Counted from the first letter of the stretch, positions 18,069 to 27,260 are shown. The stretch is 64,000 nt of DNA from an uncultured Lachnospiraceae bacterium (GCA_946558465.1 CAMNTM010000001.1:248001-312000), one strand, 5' to 3'. A program made the numbers and translations. The notes: generated from the sequence alone by a model not told the origin.

Positions 18069-19385
18069 TTAGATATCTTTCTCAAAGACTGTCTGCTCCT
18101 CAACCGGAACCTGTAATGCTTTAAGTGCTCTTCTTACCATTTTTTCGCGTATTTTTTTAGAATCTGTTTCTCCCTGTGCAGGATCGCCGAGCGGATAGGG
18201 AATCCCTATACCCGGAATAATCCTGTTAGCACCGATTGTCCTGGAAATAGGAACTACCGTTGCCATATGAACTACCGGAATACCGTATTTCTCAATTCCT
18301 TTCACCATTGTTGCACCGCAACGTGTACAGGTGCCTCATGTACTGACGAGAATAACACCATCTACATGCTCCTCCGTGAATCTCTGCCCGATGGAGTCGC
18401 CGAATTTTGCCGCCGACCCTGTCGCTGTACCTGTTCCTGTTGTCGTACAGAAATAATTCACCAATTCACCAAATTCACCTTCTTTTTCCATCTCTCTGAG
18501 AACATCAAGCGGCACTACCAGATTCGGATCTGCCATAACAAACTGCCTGTCATAGCCTCCGTGAATCGTTGTAAAATCTTCTGAAGACATTCTATCCATA
18601 CCTTCGATAGAATAAACACCGTATTTTGTTGCGTTGGAGGACTCGATATGATCTGGATTTCCATGAGGTACAATACCGCCCGAAGTAACAATCGCAATTT
18701 TTGCACTTTTTATATCCTGAATCGGAGCAGCAGGAGGTACTCTGTCGAATTTCGGCATAGGAAGATCTGTTTCAAACGGCTCGCCTGCCATCTTCTTAAT
18801 CAGCATGTCCATTCCCCGCGCCGCTCCTCTTTTTTCTGCAAAATAATTGACACGGATTCCCCTCTCTAAATATCCCTCTACAGAGGGTCCCAGAATTTCC
18901 CTGCCTTCAGCCAGCTTCTTTATCAAATTCACAAACTGCGGAAGCGTCTTTCTAAGCGTCGCCGCAGAATTGCCTGTTCTGACTGTTATCACATCCTTTT
19001 TAAACATATCGGCCCCGGGATTTTCCTCATACATACCTGTCAATACTGGAATTCCAAGTCTTTCCTCTACTGCCTTGCAGACCGTTCCGCATGCCACTCC
19101 ATAGCGCCCCGCATTAAACGCCGGTCCGGCTATAAATACATCCGGTTCATATTTACGTATCATCTCAATAATTGTATCTGTTGCTTCGTTTAGATTCTCA
19201 CCAAAATAATTATCTCCGCAGATAATCGTTGCCGCAATCTCATAATCCTCTCCTAATGCCTGCGAAACCGCGAGACCCGGACCAATCTTTTCTTCTTTTA
19301 TCTCTGGTTTGAATCCAGCCATTTCTTCTCCCCCGACACCACCGAAAAACTGATTCAGATAATGCACGATTTTATACTTTGCCAT
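18069..19385 (-). CDS. grdB: Glycine/sarcosine/betaine reductase component B, selenoprotein subunit
   Basis: 438 residues if the in-frame TGA at 18336-18338 is read as selenocysteine (Sec350). Upstream frame: KYKIVHYLNQFFGGVGGEE at the start and DGVILVST before the TGA. Downstream: GTCTRCGATMVKGIEKYG and VVPISRTIGANRI, all in one frame. The U-x-x-C site and total length match GrdB. The start is the ATG at 19385 (AAAGGGGGA about 11 bases upstream); a TTG at 19394 is too close to that site. Component B binds the amino-acid substrate and, with GrdE, hands a carboxymethyl group to GrdA. It ends the grdX-tetR-grdE-grdB cluster. GrdA, C and D are not in the window. Confidence 0.93.
18303..18338 (-). 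promoter_or_regulatory. bSECIS element and Sec (UGA) codon of grdB
   Basis: Downstream of the TGA (18336-18338) the mRNA can form gttgc-ggt-gcaac, a 5-bp stem with a GGU loop (18310-18322). The loop begins 18 bases after the UGA. An outer CACC/GGTG pair (18330-18333 with 18303-18306) extends it. This fits the bacterial SECIS model: an apical loop with G near its start, 16-37 bases after the UGA. It should recruit SelB for Sec insertion. Confidence 0.75.
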
Positions 19386-19405
19386 AACCTGCAAATCCCC
19401 CTTTC

Positions 19406-20695
19406 CTAGTATCCTTTAGCAGCCAGCCTATTAAAGCCATTGGCAATTGTAGATGCTATAATAATCTGAATTTCTGCCTCAAATGACCCATCCTCATTGA
19501 CACAGCCGGCCCAGCCGCCGATCTGGCTTTCAATATACTCCTGCGTGCCTATTACCTTATCCATAGCAGGGAAGTGGAGCGTCATATTCCCCTGGCCGCA
19601 GGAGGCAAGCGCTGTTGCCTCATCACATGTATCTGCAAGTGACTGAGACTTTCCATCCTTTCCAGGGAATTCATCTGTAATCAGCACTACTTTCGTTCCC
19701 CTGCGCTCAACCTTCCGACAGTTCATCATAAGATCCGTGTCGGGATTTCCATATCCTTCCTCCGTGATCAATACTCCGTCAAGACCGAGCCACTCAACAA
19801 GCTTCGCCACCATATCAGAATGTCTTTCCTTATCTGCGAGGAATACATTTTCATTTGTCAAGATTACTCCCATGAAGTTAATCTCTTTTCCATGCCTCCT
19901 GTAGCATTCATCAATAACCGGATTATGCAGATGATGATAGGTTGTAACCTTGTCACACGGAGCCACGCAGTTTCCGGAAACAATTGCTCCATCCATAATC
20001 TCTGTCGGATACATAAATGTTGGAATAAACCGCTTCGCGTCCACACCATAATAATACGTATCGTGCAAAAGTCCCTGAGACTGAAGCATATGTACATACC
20101 CCACTTTGGGAAGCTCTGGATACTCCGACGCCTGCTGAAGTATGGGCTTCGTCTCATATACATCTACCGTATCAGGCTCTATGCATCTTCCTGCTTCTCC
20201 AAGATAAGCTGCAACCTTAAGCCCCGCCAGACGTCCTGCCCTCTCATACACGTGTATCTCCAATCCTTCCTTCGGCTCAATCACCACGCACAGGTTCACG
20301 GTCTTCGAAAAAGGACAATAGTCTGCTGCCGGGCCGCTCATATCAATGACTCCCTCCTGAAAGCCCACAATTCTGCCTACCGTAACAACACAGCAGCCCT
20401 CCAGTGCATGTGTCCTGCCTTCTCCTACTGCCGGCGATACCTTTCCGATAACTCCCGGGAAAATCTCTCCGCCTCCACTTACCTTGACACGGGGCTCAAT
20501 GACATCCTTTACCGGTGTGATTCTTACCGCCTCCCCCGGTCTCGTGATGTCCAGATGACATTCAAGAATCTTATCATCCTCCAGGACCAATTCTTCCACT
20601 TCCCGCTTGTTTACAAAAAGAATGTGATCCTCAATGCTTGTCCTGTCAGCAAACCGGACATCCCTAATCTCAATCTTACCGAGTTCCAATTTCAT
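19406..20695 (-). CDS. grdE: Glycine/sarcosine/betaine reductase component B, alpha/beta proprotein
   Basis: 429 aa from the ATG at 20695 (AAGGAGGG upstream); the frame is open to 20737 without a better site. It begins MKLELGKIEIRDV, typical of GrdE-type proproteins. The internal SGNCVAPCDK (Cys243) is where family members self-cleave to give two subunits, with the Cys becoming a pyruvoyl group. The pyruvoyl forms a Schiff base with the amino substrate. Whether it is for glycine, sarcosine or betaine cannot be told from sequence alone. It starts 21 bases before grdB. Confidence 0.92.
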   Translation of the reverse strand: MKLELGKIEIRDVRFADRTSIEDHILFVNKREVEELVLEDDKILECHLDITRPGEAVRITPVKDVIEPRVKVSGGGEIFPGVIGKVSPAVGEGRTHALEGCCVVTVGRIVGFQEGVIDMSGPAADYCPFSKTVNLCVVIEPKEGLEIHVYERAGRLAGLKVAAYLGEAGRCIEPDTVDVYETKPILQQASEYPELPKVGYVHMLQSQGLLHDTYYYGVDAKRFIPTFMYPTEIMDGAIVSGNCVAPCDKVTTYHHLHNPVIDECYRRHGKEINFMGVILTNENVFLADKERHSDMVAKLVEWLGLDGVLITEEGYGNPDTDLMMNCRKVERRGTKVVLITDEFPGKDGKSQSLADTCDEATALASCGQGNMTLHFPAMDKVIGTQEYIESQIGGWAGCVNEDGSFEAEIQIIIASTIANGFNRLAAKGY

Positions 20696-20723
20696 GCATA
20701 TTCCCTCCTTGTACATCTTTAGT

Positions 20724-20780
20724 AACCGCGATAACATCTATTAGCGGTTCTATTATATAACTAACTGCAGTTATATTCAA
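20724..20780 (-). promoter_or_regulatory. grdE promoter with two palindromic operator candidates
   Basis: On the minus strand, TTGAAT (20775-20780), 17 bases, TATAAT (20752-20757). The spacer contains a perfect 12-bp palindrome taactgcagtta (20762-20773). Just downstream of the -10 is a second inverted repeat with arms aaccgc/gcggtt (20724-20749). Either could be bound by the adjacent TetR protein. So grdE-grdB has its own regulated promoter despite lying behind tetR. Confidence 0.7.
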
Positions 20781-20783
20781 GCC

Positions 20784-20817
20784 GGGGACGGGGTAAAATT
20801 CATTTTGCCCCGTCCCC
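20784..20817. repeat. Palindromic repeat, copy 3 (inside the end of tetR)
   Basis: Arms of 16 bp (20784-20799 / 20802-20817) with one T-G mismatch that would pair as G-U in RNA; core ggggacggggtaaaa as in copies 1 and 2. The last codons and stop of the TetR gene lie in it. Confidence 0.85.
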
Positions 20818-21498
20818 CTTATATCCCTGCAGATCCGAGGCAAGCGTCCGAACCGCCAGCTCCAGGTCCGCCGTATACATATTCACCCTGGCCTCTATCT
20901 CCTCTTCCCGGATTCCTTCCTTTAAAACCGTGAAAAAATACCCTTTAAACAAAAGACACGCAATCCGATTAAGCTGAACTGCATTTTCCATACTGATTAC
21001 CCCCTCCTGAACGCATCGTTTACACATCTCAAAATCCCTGCCCGTAAAATCTGCGCACTGAAGCATCGTTCGAAATATCCGGCTCGTCTCTTCGATATCC
21101 TCCGGAAACATGTTATAATACTCACCTATCGAATCTTTAAGCTTTGCATTTGTAAATTCAAAAAAGAGAAGATTATATGCCTCCGGATGTGCAAATGCCT
21201 CCCGGCTGTAGCAGTCCCATATTCCTATATATGTATCCCACACATTTTTCCATTTCTTTTCGCCTTCATTCAGTCTTCTGATATACGAAGCAAGCGTCCG
21301 AAGCTCCGCATAATATAGCAGCTCTGACAAATTCTCAAAATGCCGGTACAGACTGGCTGAAGAGCAGTCCATCTCTTTGGCTATACGCCGGATAGAAATT
21401 GCTTCCAGCCCTTCCTCCTGAATCAATTCATGAGCTTTCTGGATATAATCACGCCTGGAAAATCCTTTGATATAAGCATTCCTTTTTTTCTTTGTCAT
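20800..21498 (-). CDS. TetR family transcriptional regulator
   Basis: 232 aa. The N-terminal TetR helix-turn-helix is clear (YIQKAHELIQEEGLEAISIRRIAKEMDCSSASLYRHF, about 18-55), followed by a helical ligand domain. It lies between grdX and grdE on the same strand, so it probably regulates this reductase cluster, perhaps through the palindromes at the grdE promoter. The C-terminal KGDGAK and the stop come from a dispersed palindromic repeat, so the natural end may once have been different. Confidence 0.9.
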   Translation of the reverse strand: MTKKKRNAYIKGFSRRDYIQKAHELIQEEGLEAISIRRIAKEMDCSSASLYRHFENLSELLYYAELRTLASYIRRLNEGEKKWKNVWDTYIGIWDCYSREAFAHPEAYNLLFFEFTNAKLKDSIGEYYNMFPEDIEETSRIFRTMLQCADFTGRDFEMCKRCVQEGVISMENAVQLNRIACLLFKGYFFTVLKEGIREEEIEARVNMYTADLELAVRTLASDLQGYKGDGAK

Positions 21499-21522
21499 CC
21501 GTCTTCCCCCTTACTGACATGT

Positions 21523-21912
21523 TCAGCAGATTTCTGGTATAACATAATCAATGACAGATAAATCAATTGTCATAAAATCATATAAAACTTTGCCGCTGTA
21601 TTTTTGTGGACTGGGAGCAATATTCTGCCATTGATAGTAGGTCTCCAGACATTTTTCAATCAGAAGAATATCCTTTATATTATCTTCCGTCCCTTTTGGG
21701 TAAACAATAACCGAACGATACGGCGTCTGGTTTGGTTTTAGACTGGAAGCCTGCGGATGCGTCAGCAGTATATGCTTATCATACACCATATCCCGCGTCT
21801 TAATAAGTACCTCTTCATAGGATTCTGCATACACTGCCTTCATACTGCTTTTATATTTTTCATATGCCCGGCTGTTATTGGTAATCAGCACCGCCTTCTC
21901 TATCTCCCACAT
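21523..21912 (-). CDS. grdX: GrdX family protein
   Basis: 129 aa. It carries the segment HILLTHPQASSLKPNQTPYR and SVIVYPKG, characteristic of GrdX, a small protein encoded at the head of glycine-reductase operons and of unknown biochemical role. It starts with VLITNNSRAYEKY. AAGGAG lies 9 bases before the ATG. It is the first gene of the grdX-tetR-grdE-grdB group, which supports the GrdE/GrdB identification. Confidence 0.85.
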   Translation of the reverse strand: MWEIEKAVLITNNSRAYEKYKSSMKAVYAESYEEVLIKTRDMVYDKHILLTHPQASSLKPNQTPYRSVIVYPKGTEDNIKDILLIEKCLETYYQWQNIAPSPQKYSGKVLYDFMTIDLSVIDYVIPEIC

Positions 21913-21944
21913 GGTACATTTCTCCTTCCTCTGTATCTAATACT

Positions 21945-21974
21945 ATAATACAAACAGACCCTTCAGGCTGTCAA
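21945..21974 (-). promoter_or_regulatory. Probable grdX promoter
   Basis: Perfect TTGACA (21969-21974), 18-base spacer, TATTAT (21945-21950), 33 bases before grdX. The -35 lies in the loop of the terminator of the upstream gene, so the two signals are nested. Confidence 0.6.
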
Positions 21975-21989
21975 ACGGCCTAAAGGGTC
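21957..21989 (-). terminator. Terminator of the fibro-slime/CnaB surface gene
   Basis: Stem of 12 pairs (one G-U), arms gacccttcaggc / gcctaaagggtc, loop 9, followed on the minus strand by TGTTTGTATT. It lies 14 bases after the stop of the large surface gene. Confidence 0.7.
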
Positions 21990-22003
21990 CATTTAAAAAA
22001 TAT

Positions 22004-25000
22004 TTATCTGCGCTTCCAAACTCTTAACATCCTTTTGTTTCTCTCATAAAATACCACACTGATTATACAGCCCAGAGAAAGTATCAGGAAAAATAACCAA
22101 AGCTCCCACGGCTGTCTGTCGCCGGTATCTAGAGAATTGTCTTTATTTCCTTGTTTTCCAATCGGATCTGCCTTACCAGCGCCATCCGGCTCCGTCGGAT
22201 TATCCGGTCTCTCCAATGTATTAACAAAAAGCGCCTCTGAATTTTCATCCTTTACAATAGTTCCGGTTTCTCCTGTCGATTCGACTATTCCCTCTGGCAG
22301 CGGATTTACCTCCTCCACACGATAACTTGTACCCTCCGGCAGTCCAAGAACTGTAATACTGTCGTCATGATGAAGCGGAATTGTTCCGCCGCTGCTGATA
22401 TAACCAGACTTATCTGTCCCATAGAAGTAATAATCTCCGGGCAGATTCTGACCGTCTGCACCTATCAGTGTTACACGGAATGTAAAGTTGTTCAGATAAT
22501 CCTTTTCCAGAAGATTTTTTCCCTCCATCAGCTTTTTAATGGTCAGCTGTCCCGTCCTTGTATCCACATCTGTCTTATCCGTTACTACTACAGCATTCTC
22601 CAGACTAAACAACGTGGTAATATCTGTAGTTCCCAGATTTGTTTTATTTGTATGAATATTTGTACTTCCGTACATCTCCCCTGTCAGAGCTGCATAATTC
22701 TGCTGTACGCGTGCACGAAGAAATCCAGTCTCAGCAACAAAAACAGGATAAAGACTTCTTCCGCCATCCTGGTCATGCAGACCATAATCCACAATAGCAT
22801 TCATACCATAATGCAGATTCATCCTTCTCTTCACACTCGTTCCGGACAGATTCATGTCCTTCCAGCCATCCAGAGAAAAACCATCGCTGTCCTGAATCTG
22901 GGCAAACGCTGTAATATCCCGCAGAGTAATATCTACCTCCTCATCAGCGGCATACTGACTCATAGTCTGGGCAAGCTTACCAACACCGGCTATGACAGTT
23001 ACCCCGTCATCCGCCGTACCGGCATCAGCATAAATGGAATACACTCCTACGATAACCGGAACAACGGTATCATTCACCTCATGACCGGCCGGAGCCTGGA
23101 TTTCCTGGAGGTAATATCTGCTGTTCCCACGATCCTCCCAGCCAATCTGCGCATAGCCGTCTCTTCCGACAGCATCTGGAGAAAAAATCAATACACCGTC
23201 TCTGTCATCCACACGTGCCGTAGTTCCAACCGCAACAGGCGCTCCACTGCATAATTCATCATTATACAAACCGAATTCTGCCCCATTGACACCCTTTCCA
23301 TCCTGATCTATCTTCCATACACGCAGCTCCCTGCGTTCATTCGGAATATGTATCAGAGAACGGAAATTCTGAACAAACTGGTCTACATTCAGAAAACGGA
23401 AAGCATTGCCTGTTCCTCCATTCACAGACAAAGCAAAAACTTCATCCACACCTTCTTTTACCGCATCATCAATACTTTTTCCATTGTTCATTTTATCTCT
23501 GATATATTCGCGGAGAGCTTCATATTTCTCACCGGCAGACTGATTCTTACCGATTCCAAGCCTGTCAAGAGCTTCCGGCTCAATCACTGCATAAATAACC
23601 CTCATATCGCCGTCTGAACCATTAATCTGATAGCGGTCTGCACCTCCCGGTAAATCCCGCAGCGTTCCTTCCAGCCGTTCCGTATTGCTGTTCCACCCCA
23701 AATACCAATGAGGAGTGGCTGCACCGTCATCTATGCACTGATGAAGTACTGCCGTCAAAGCTGCTCTTCTCCAGGCAATAACCTCTCTATCCTCCGGCTG
23801 TACCGCATGCAGTCCTGTTGAATTGCTGCCATACAGCGCTTTCCATTTCTTTATATCCTGCTCATATAAAAATGGTATGGCTACCACCAGTCCGTCACTT
23901 TGTGATGTATTCGATACAACTTCACTGCTGGGCCGAATATCGCCGCTGTCAACATCAAACGCGCCATAGGTAATATCGCTATTCCCGCTGATCGTATTAG
24001 TAAAGCTTGCAAATGCTCCTGTAGTCCATCGATTTACTACCGTCAGCATCGTAGTGGAAGGATTATACTGAAGCACTATATCCGACGGTAATTTTCGATA
24101 ACCCGGCGGCGCTTTCGCTTCTCTCAAAATATAATATTGAATATTCTGCTCCGCATAACGGTCTGTAAAATTAAAAGGCTGCTTTTGCCCGTTCCCCTCC
24201 TCTTCTTCAAATCGTGCATTTCCATCTGCATCAGTGATTAAGGCTGCAAGCTTATTCCCCACTGCCGTATATACAGCGCTGTCCCCATTCCCGCTTTTCT
24301 GTGCCGCATATAAATTAAATTCCACATTTGCAATCGGGCGGCCGTTCTGATCTACCTTTTTAATCTCCTGAAACAGACGCGGCTGGAGATTGAACCGAAG
24401 CGCAATACTGGAATCATAATTGCCGCGCTCCAAATAAAACATCCGAAGAGTATGGTCACTGTTGCTGGCAAATGTACTGCCGTTCCATGCGCGGCTGTCC
24501 GCCTCGCCAACCTCATCATATAGTTTCTTAAGTGTTGTATGAGTCACCAGATTTGCCGGGTCCGCCGGATTATCCGGAATTCCCTTTGCTTCAAAAGCCC
24601 GTCCGATATAGACATCTCCCGTAGAAAAATCTATCGTACCATATATCTCACTATGTACCCCGCCCAAATCCAGCACCAGCACATCATCGATGAAAACCCA
24701 AACATCGTCGTCTCCTGAAAACTCGAATGTCATAGGTTTCTCTTCCTTACCCGTTATGATCTTTCCGTTCGTAGGCTGTCTAAACTGAATATCAACAGTC
24801 ATACCCAGATGATGATTCATTTCGTTTCCAAAACATGGAACATTACTGCTCATCTTTCCATTCTTAAAACTGTCAAATACCTGAGTACCTTTGTTGAAAG
24901 GAAAAAAATTCCCTATACTCTTTTCTCCATCTGTACGTACTGTCGCCGGAGCATCATACAAGGTAAAGTGCCCTGCACTGTCACCATCCGGAGCCTGGAC

Positions 25001-26575
25001 AAACTCTGCAAAATTTTGACGCATATCATAATAATAATAGCCTTCCTTATCCATCTGGAACAGTCCGGTTACATTTTCGTAGCTCTTTTTAGCCTTATGA
25101 ACGGTCTTTGGATTAAACAGATAATCCAGAGATTCTGTGTCTGTATCAATGTTCTTGCCCCAGCGCGCTATCAGAGAGCCGCTGAGATTTTGAATATTGA
25201 TGCTTTTATAATCACGCCCGCTCGGCAAAGCATGATCACTTGTAGGAGTCCCTGCCAGCATGCAGTCTCCGATTAATGTCCAGTCACGATATTTTTCTGT
25301 GCCTTCTGCTGCGCCTGTCAGCTTTTCACGCGCAAGCTTTGTATTGATAGCCGGATAATTATTAACCAATTTGGACTGTACAATATTTTCCATACCCGCA
25401 TATTTCTTTCCATATGCAGTACTTTCACCTCCGCCTTTATTCCAAAGGCCTGCATGTATCACTCCGTCACCGAATATCAGCAGATGTCCTTCATTAATAT
25501 TTTTCCACCAGTCCGTATCTCCGGAAAGTGCGACCGGAGCCGGCGTAAATCCATCTACATTATCCGGTTCAGTACTTGGACGGATATGCGCATCATTTTT
25601 TGTTAAAATATCTCCTTCAGGAGCCGAAGGATTTTCTCCCTTTCCATCGTCACGCACCCAATAATCAAAAAGATTAACTACAGCGCCTTCCGGGTCCGCT
25701 ACTCTGTCGGTGACGATATGGTCATTGACAGCATGGAAGGATACGTTTAGTTCTGCTACTCCAAACCCTTCTCTTATCCCCCAATAAGTATCGTATACAG
25801 CCTTTAATTTATATTCTTTATTATACACGATCTCTTCATTACTCAATTCACTTAAGGAAGGTGACCAAGTTATATCTAAGGTTCCATAATGCCCCCAATC
25901 GCCAGAAGGCGCTTCTTTAACCCAAGTATATCCTGGTGCAGTTCCGCCTTGTCCCTGCCAGCAATGAATATACATCTGCTCAGGAAGCGACTCTTGCAAG
26001 AGTTTTAACATATCTGTCTTAGACAAATTCGTCTCCGTAAGTATAGTCAAACTCAGCTCTCCTGCACTATTTTGAGAAATAGAGGCCGCACCACGCTCAA
26101 TAAAATTCCAATCACTGATCCATGCTGTAACATACGGTTCCCCGCCGCCCAGTTCTACCGCCACGCTCAATGCCGGAACATTTTCATCCAGTACATACCC
26201 TTCCGGCAGCCGGGCATTAAAAATATAGCCGCCCTCGCCGGCTCCTTCTTCCGGATATCCGCTGAAATCCCACTCCACTGCCAGCTCCTCAGTCCTCTCC
26301 TCCGACAGCCTGGCCAGGACAGAAGCAGGCAGTATTTCTTTCAATTGTTCCTTAGTAATCTTATCTTCTTTACTTGTTCCCGGAAGTCCGACGCCCCATA
26401 AACCGGGCTCGTCTGCCCATACAAGTACTCCCTCTTCATCAATCCATTCCCAGGAAATGATGGAAAGCATCTCCGTCTCTTCCGACTCCTGCGCCATCCC
26501 GGTTAGTGTTGCTCCTGAAAATACAGCACAAAACACGATACAACAAAGTAACACACTCAGCAGCCTTTGTCTCAC
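22004..26575 (-). CDS. Large fibro-slime/CnaB cell-surface protein with sorting tail
   Basis: 1523 aa from a GTG at 26575 with GGGGGGAT just upstream; the ATG at 26605 has no ribosome site. Signal peptide: RQRLLSVLLCCIVFCAVFSG. About 555-660 is a fibro-slime domain (FEFSGDDDVWVFIDDVLVLD, then LGGVHSEIYGTIDF). CnaB-like modules start near 737 (KKVDQNGRPIANVEFNLY) and 1088 (KIDQDGKGVNGAEFGLY). A further pilin-type domain starts near 1335. The end is SLDTGD, a hydrophobic helix and a basic tail (RMLRVWKRR), a non-canonical sortase signal. Probably a wall-anchored adhesin; CnaB folds often carry isopeptide bonds. No pilus sortase is adjacent. Confidence 0.88.
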   Translation of the reverse strand: MRQRLLSVLLCCIVFCAVFSGATLTGMAQESEETEMLSIISWEWIDEEGVLVWADEPGLWGVGLPGTSKEDKITKEQLKEILPASVLARLSEERTEELAVEWDFSGYPEEGAGEGGYIFNARLPEGYVLDENVPALSVAVELGGGEPYVTAWISDWNFIERGAASISQNSAGELSLTILTETNLSKTDMLKLLQESLPEQMYIHCWQGQGGTAPGYTWVKEAPSGDWGHYGTLDITWSPSLSELSNEEIVYNKEYKLKAVYDTYWGIREGFGVAELNVSFHAVNDHIVTDRVADPEGAVVNLFDYWVRDDGKGENPSAPEGDILTKNDAHIRPSTEPDNVDGFTPAPVALSGDTDWWKNINEGHLLIFGDGVIHAGLWNKGGGESTAYGKKYAGMENIVQSKLVNNYPAINTKLAREKLTGAAEGTEKYRDWTLIGDCMLAGTPTSDHALPSGRDYKSINIQNLSGSLIARWGKNIDTDTESLDYLFNPKTVHKAKKSYENVTGLFQMDKEGYYYYDMRQNFAEFVQAPDGDSAGHFTLYDAPATVRTDGEKSIGNFFPFNKGTQVFDSFKNGKMSSNVPCFGNEMNHHLGMTVDIQFRQPTNGKIITGKEEKPMTFEFSGDDDVWVFIDDVLVLDLGGVHSEIYGTIDFSTGDVYIGRAFEAKGIPDNPADPANLVTHTTLKKLYDEVGEADSRAWNGSTFASNSDHTLRMFYLERGNYDSSIALRFNLQPRLFQEIKKVDQNGRPIANVEFNLYAAQKSGNGDSAVYTAVGNKLAALITDADGNARFEEEEGNGQKQPFNFTDRYAEQNIQYYILREAKAPPGYRKLPSDIVLQYNPSTTMLTVVNRWTTGAFASFTNTISGNSDITYGAFDVDSGDIRPSSEVVSNTSQSDGLVVAIPFLYEQDIKKWKALYGSNSTGLHAVQPEDREVIAWRRAALTAVLHQCIDDGAATPHWYLGWNSNTERLEGTLRDLPGGADRYQINGSDGDMRVIYAVIEPEALDRLGIGKNQSAGEKYEALREYIRDKMNNGKSIDDAVKEGVDEVFALSVNGGTGNAFRFLNVDQFVQNFRSLIHIPNERRELRVWKIDQDGKGVNGAEFGLYNDELCSGAPVAVGTTARVDDRDGVLIFSPDAVGRDGYAQIGWEDRGNSRYYLQEIQAPAGHEVNDTVVPVIVGVYSIYADAGTADDGVTVIAGVGKLAQTMSQYAADEEVDITLRDITAFAQIQDSDGFSLDGWKDMNLSGTSVKRRMNLHYGMNAIVDYGLHDQDGGRSLYPVFVAETGFLRARVQQNYAALTGEMYGSTNIHTNKTNLGTTDITTLFSLENAVVVTDKTDVDTRTGQLTIKKLMEGKNLLEKDYLNNFTFRVTLIGADGQNLPGDYYFYGTDKSGYISSGGTIPLHHDDSITVLGLPEGTSYRVEEVNPLPEGIVESTGETGTIVKDENSEALFVNTLERPDNPTEPDGAGKADPIGKQGNKDNSLDTGDRQPWELWLFFLILSLGCIISVVFYERNKRMLRVWKRR

Positions 26576-26775
26576 TTTTATCCCCCCATAACTGGTAAGG
26601 GCCATATCAAGATATCAAGTCCTATACCTTATTATCTCACAGACCTCATCTACAGAAAATTATATCTGCAGATATTGTCGCGCTGTCATAAAAAGGATAT
26701 AAATACCCTATTCCCATGTATTATAGCAGTACCTTACAAGAAACACAATAATTTAACAAAAATTTACTTTAATGA

Positions 26776-26801
26776 GCCGAAGGTTGTCATTAACCATCGG
26801 C
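26776..26801 (-). terminator. Terminator after the XRE gene
   Basis: Arms gccgaaggtt / aaccatcggc (one mismatch), loop 6, 10 bases after the XRE stop. On the minus strand it is followed by CATTAAAGTAAATTTTTG, so the U-tract is weak. The rest of the 235-base gap to the surface gene is AT-rich with no ORF. Confidence 0.5.
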
Positions 26802-26810
26802 CCACTATTA

Positions 26811-27260
26811 TCAATTCTTATTTTTCCATATTACTGCTAAAATGTCCTTAAGAACAAGAAAAGAATCCAAATCATTATAGCCATATTTCTTTTTCAGGTC
26901 ATCCAGCAATTTACACAATTCCTCTGCATAAAAGGAACTGTCTACATCTTTTTTGTGCTGTGCAAGAACCGGATATTTCTTACTCCATGCCTTCGTCCAA
27001 TCTATCTTATCCGATACTGCTTCACTTGTTTTATCAATTATTTCCTGAATCTCTTTTACATCAATATCAAATTCAATCAATTCGTCCAACGATAATCCGT
27101 ATAAAACAGCAAGCCTTTTCCACTGGCAGATATCCGGCAAGGTCTCATCTGTTTCCCATTTTGAAATAGTCTGCCTGCTTACTCCCAGCCTTTCGGCAGC
27201 CTCTTCCTGTGACAGCCCAGCTTTCTTTCTCGCATAAAATAAATGATTTCCTAAACTCAT
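26811..27260 (-). CDS. XRE family transcriptional regulator
   Basis: 149 aa. The N-terminal helix-turn-helix is clear: YARKKAGLSQEEAAERLGVS then RQTISKWETDETLPD (about 9-45). The C-terminal half has no recognised domain (YGYNDLDSFLVLKDILAVIW at the end). Shine-Dalgarno AAGGAGG before the ATG. It heads a run of small accessory genes; its target is unknown. Confidence 0.88.
   Translation of the reverse strand: MSLGNHLFYARKKAGLSQEEAAERLGVSRQTISKWETDETLPDICQWKRLAVLYGLSLDELIEFDIDVKEIQEIIDKTSEAVSDKIDWTKAWSKKYPVLAQHKKDVDSSFYAEELCKLLDDLKKKYGYNDLDSFLVLKDILAVIWKNKN

Noticed and set aside
18069-18308. A separate 79-aa gene after the grdB stop
   Set aside because: It is in the same frame as the upstream part, is joined by the Sec-coding TGA with a U-x-x-C motif, and the sum matches full-length GrdB.
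19820-20722. 300-aa plus-strand ORF
   Set aside because: Antisense to grdE, which has clear family motifs; the translation is Cys/His/Arg-rich with no recognisable domain.
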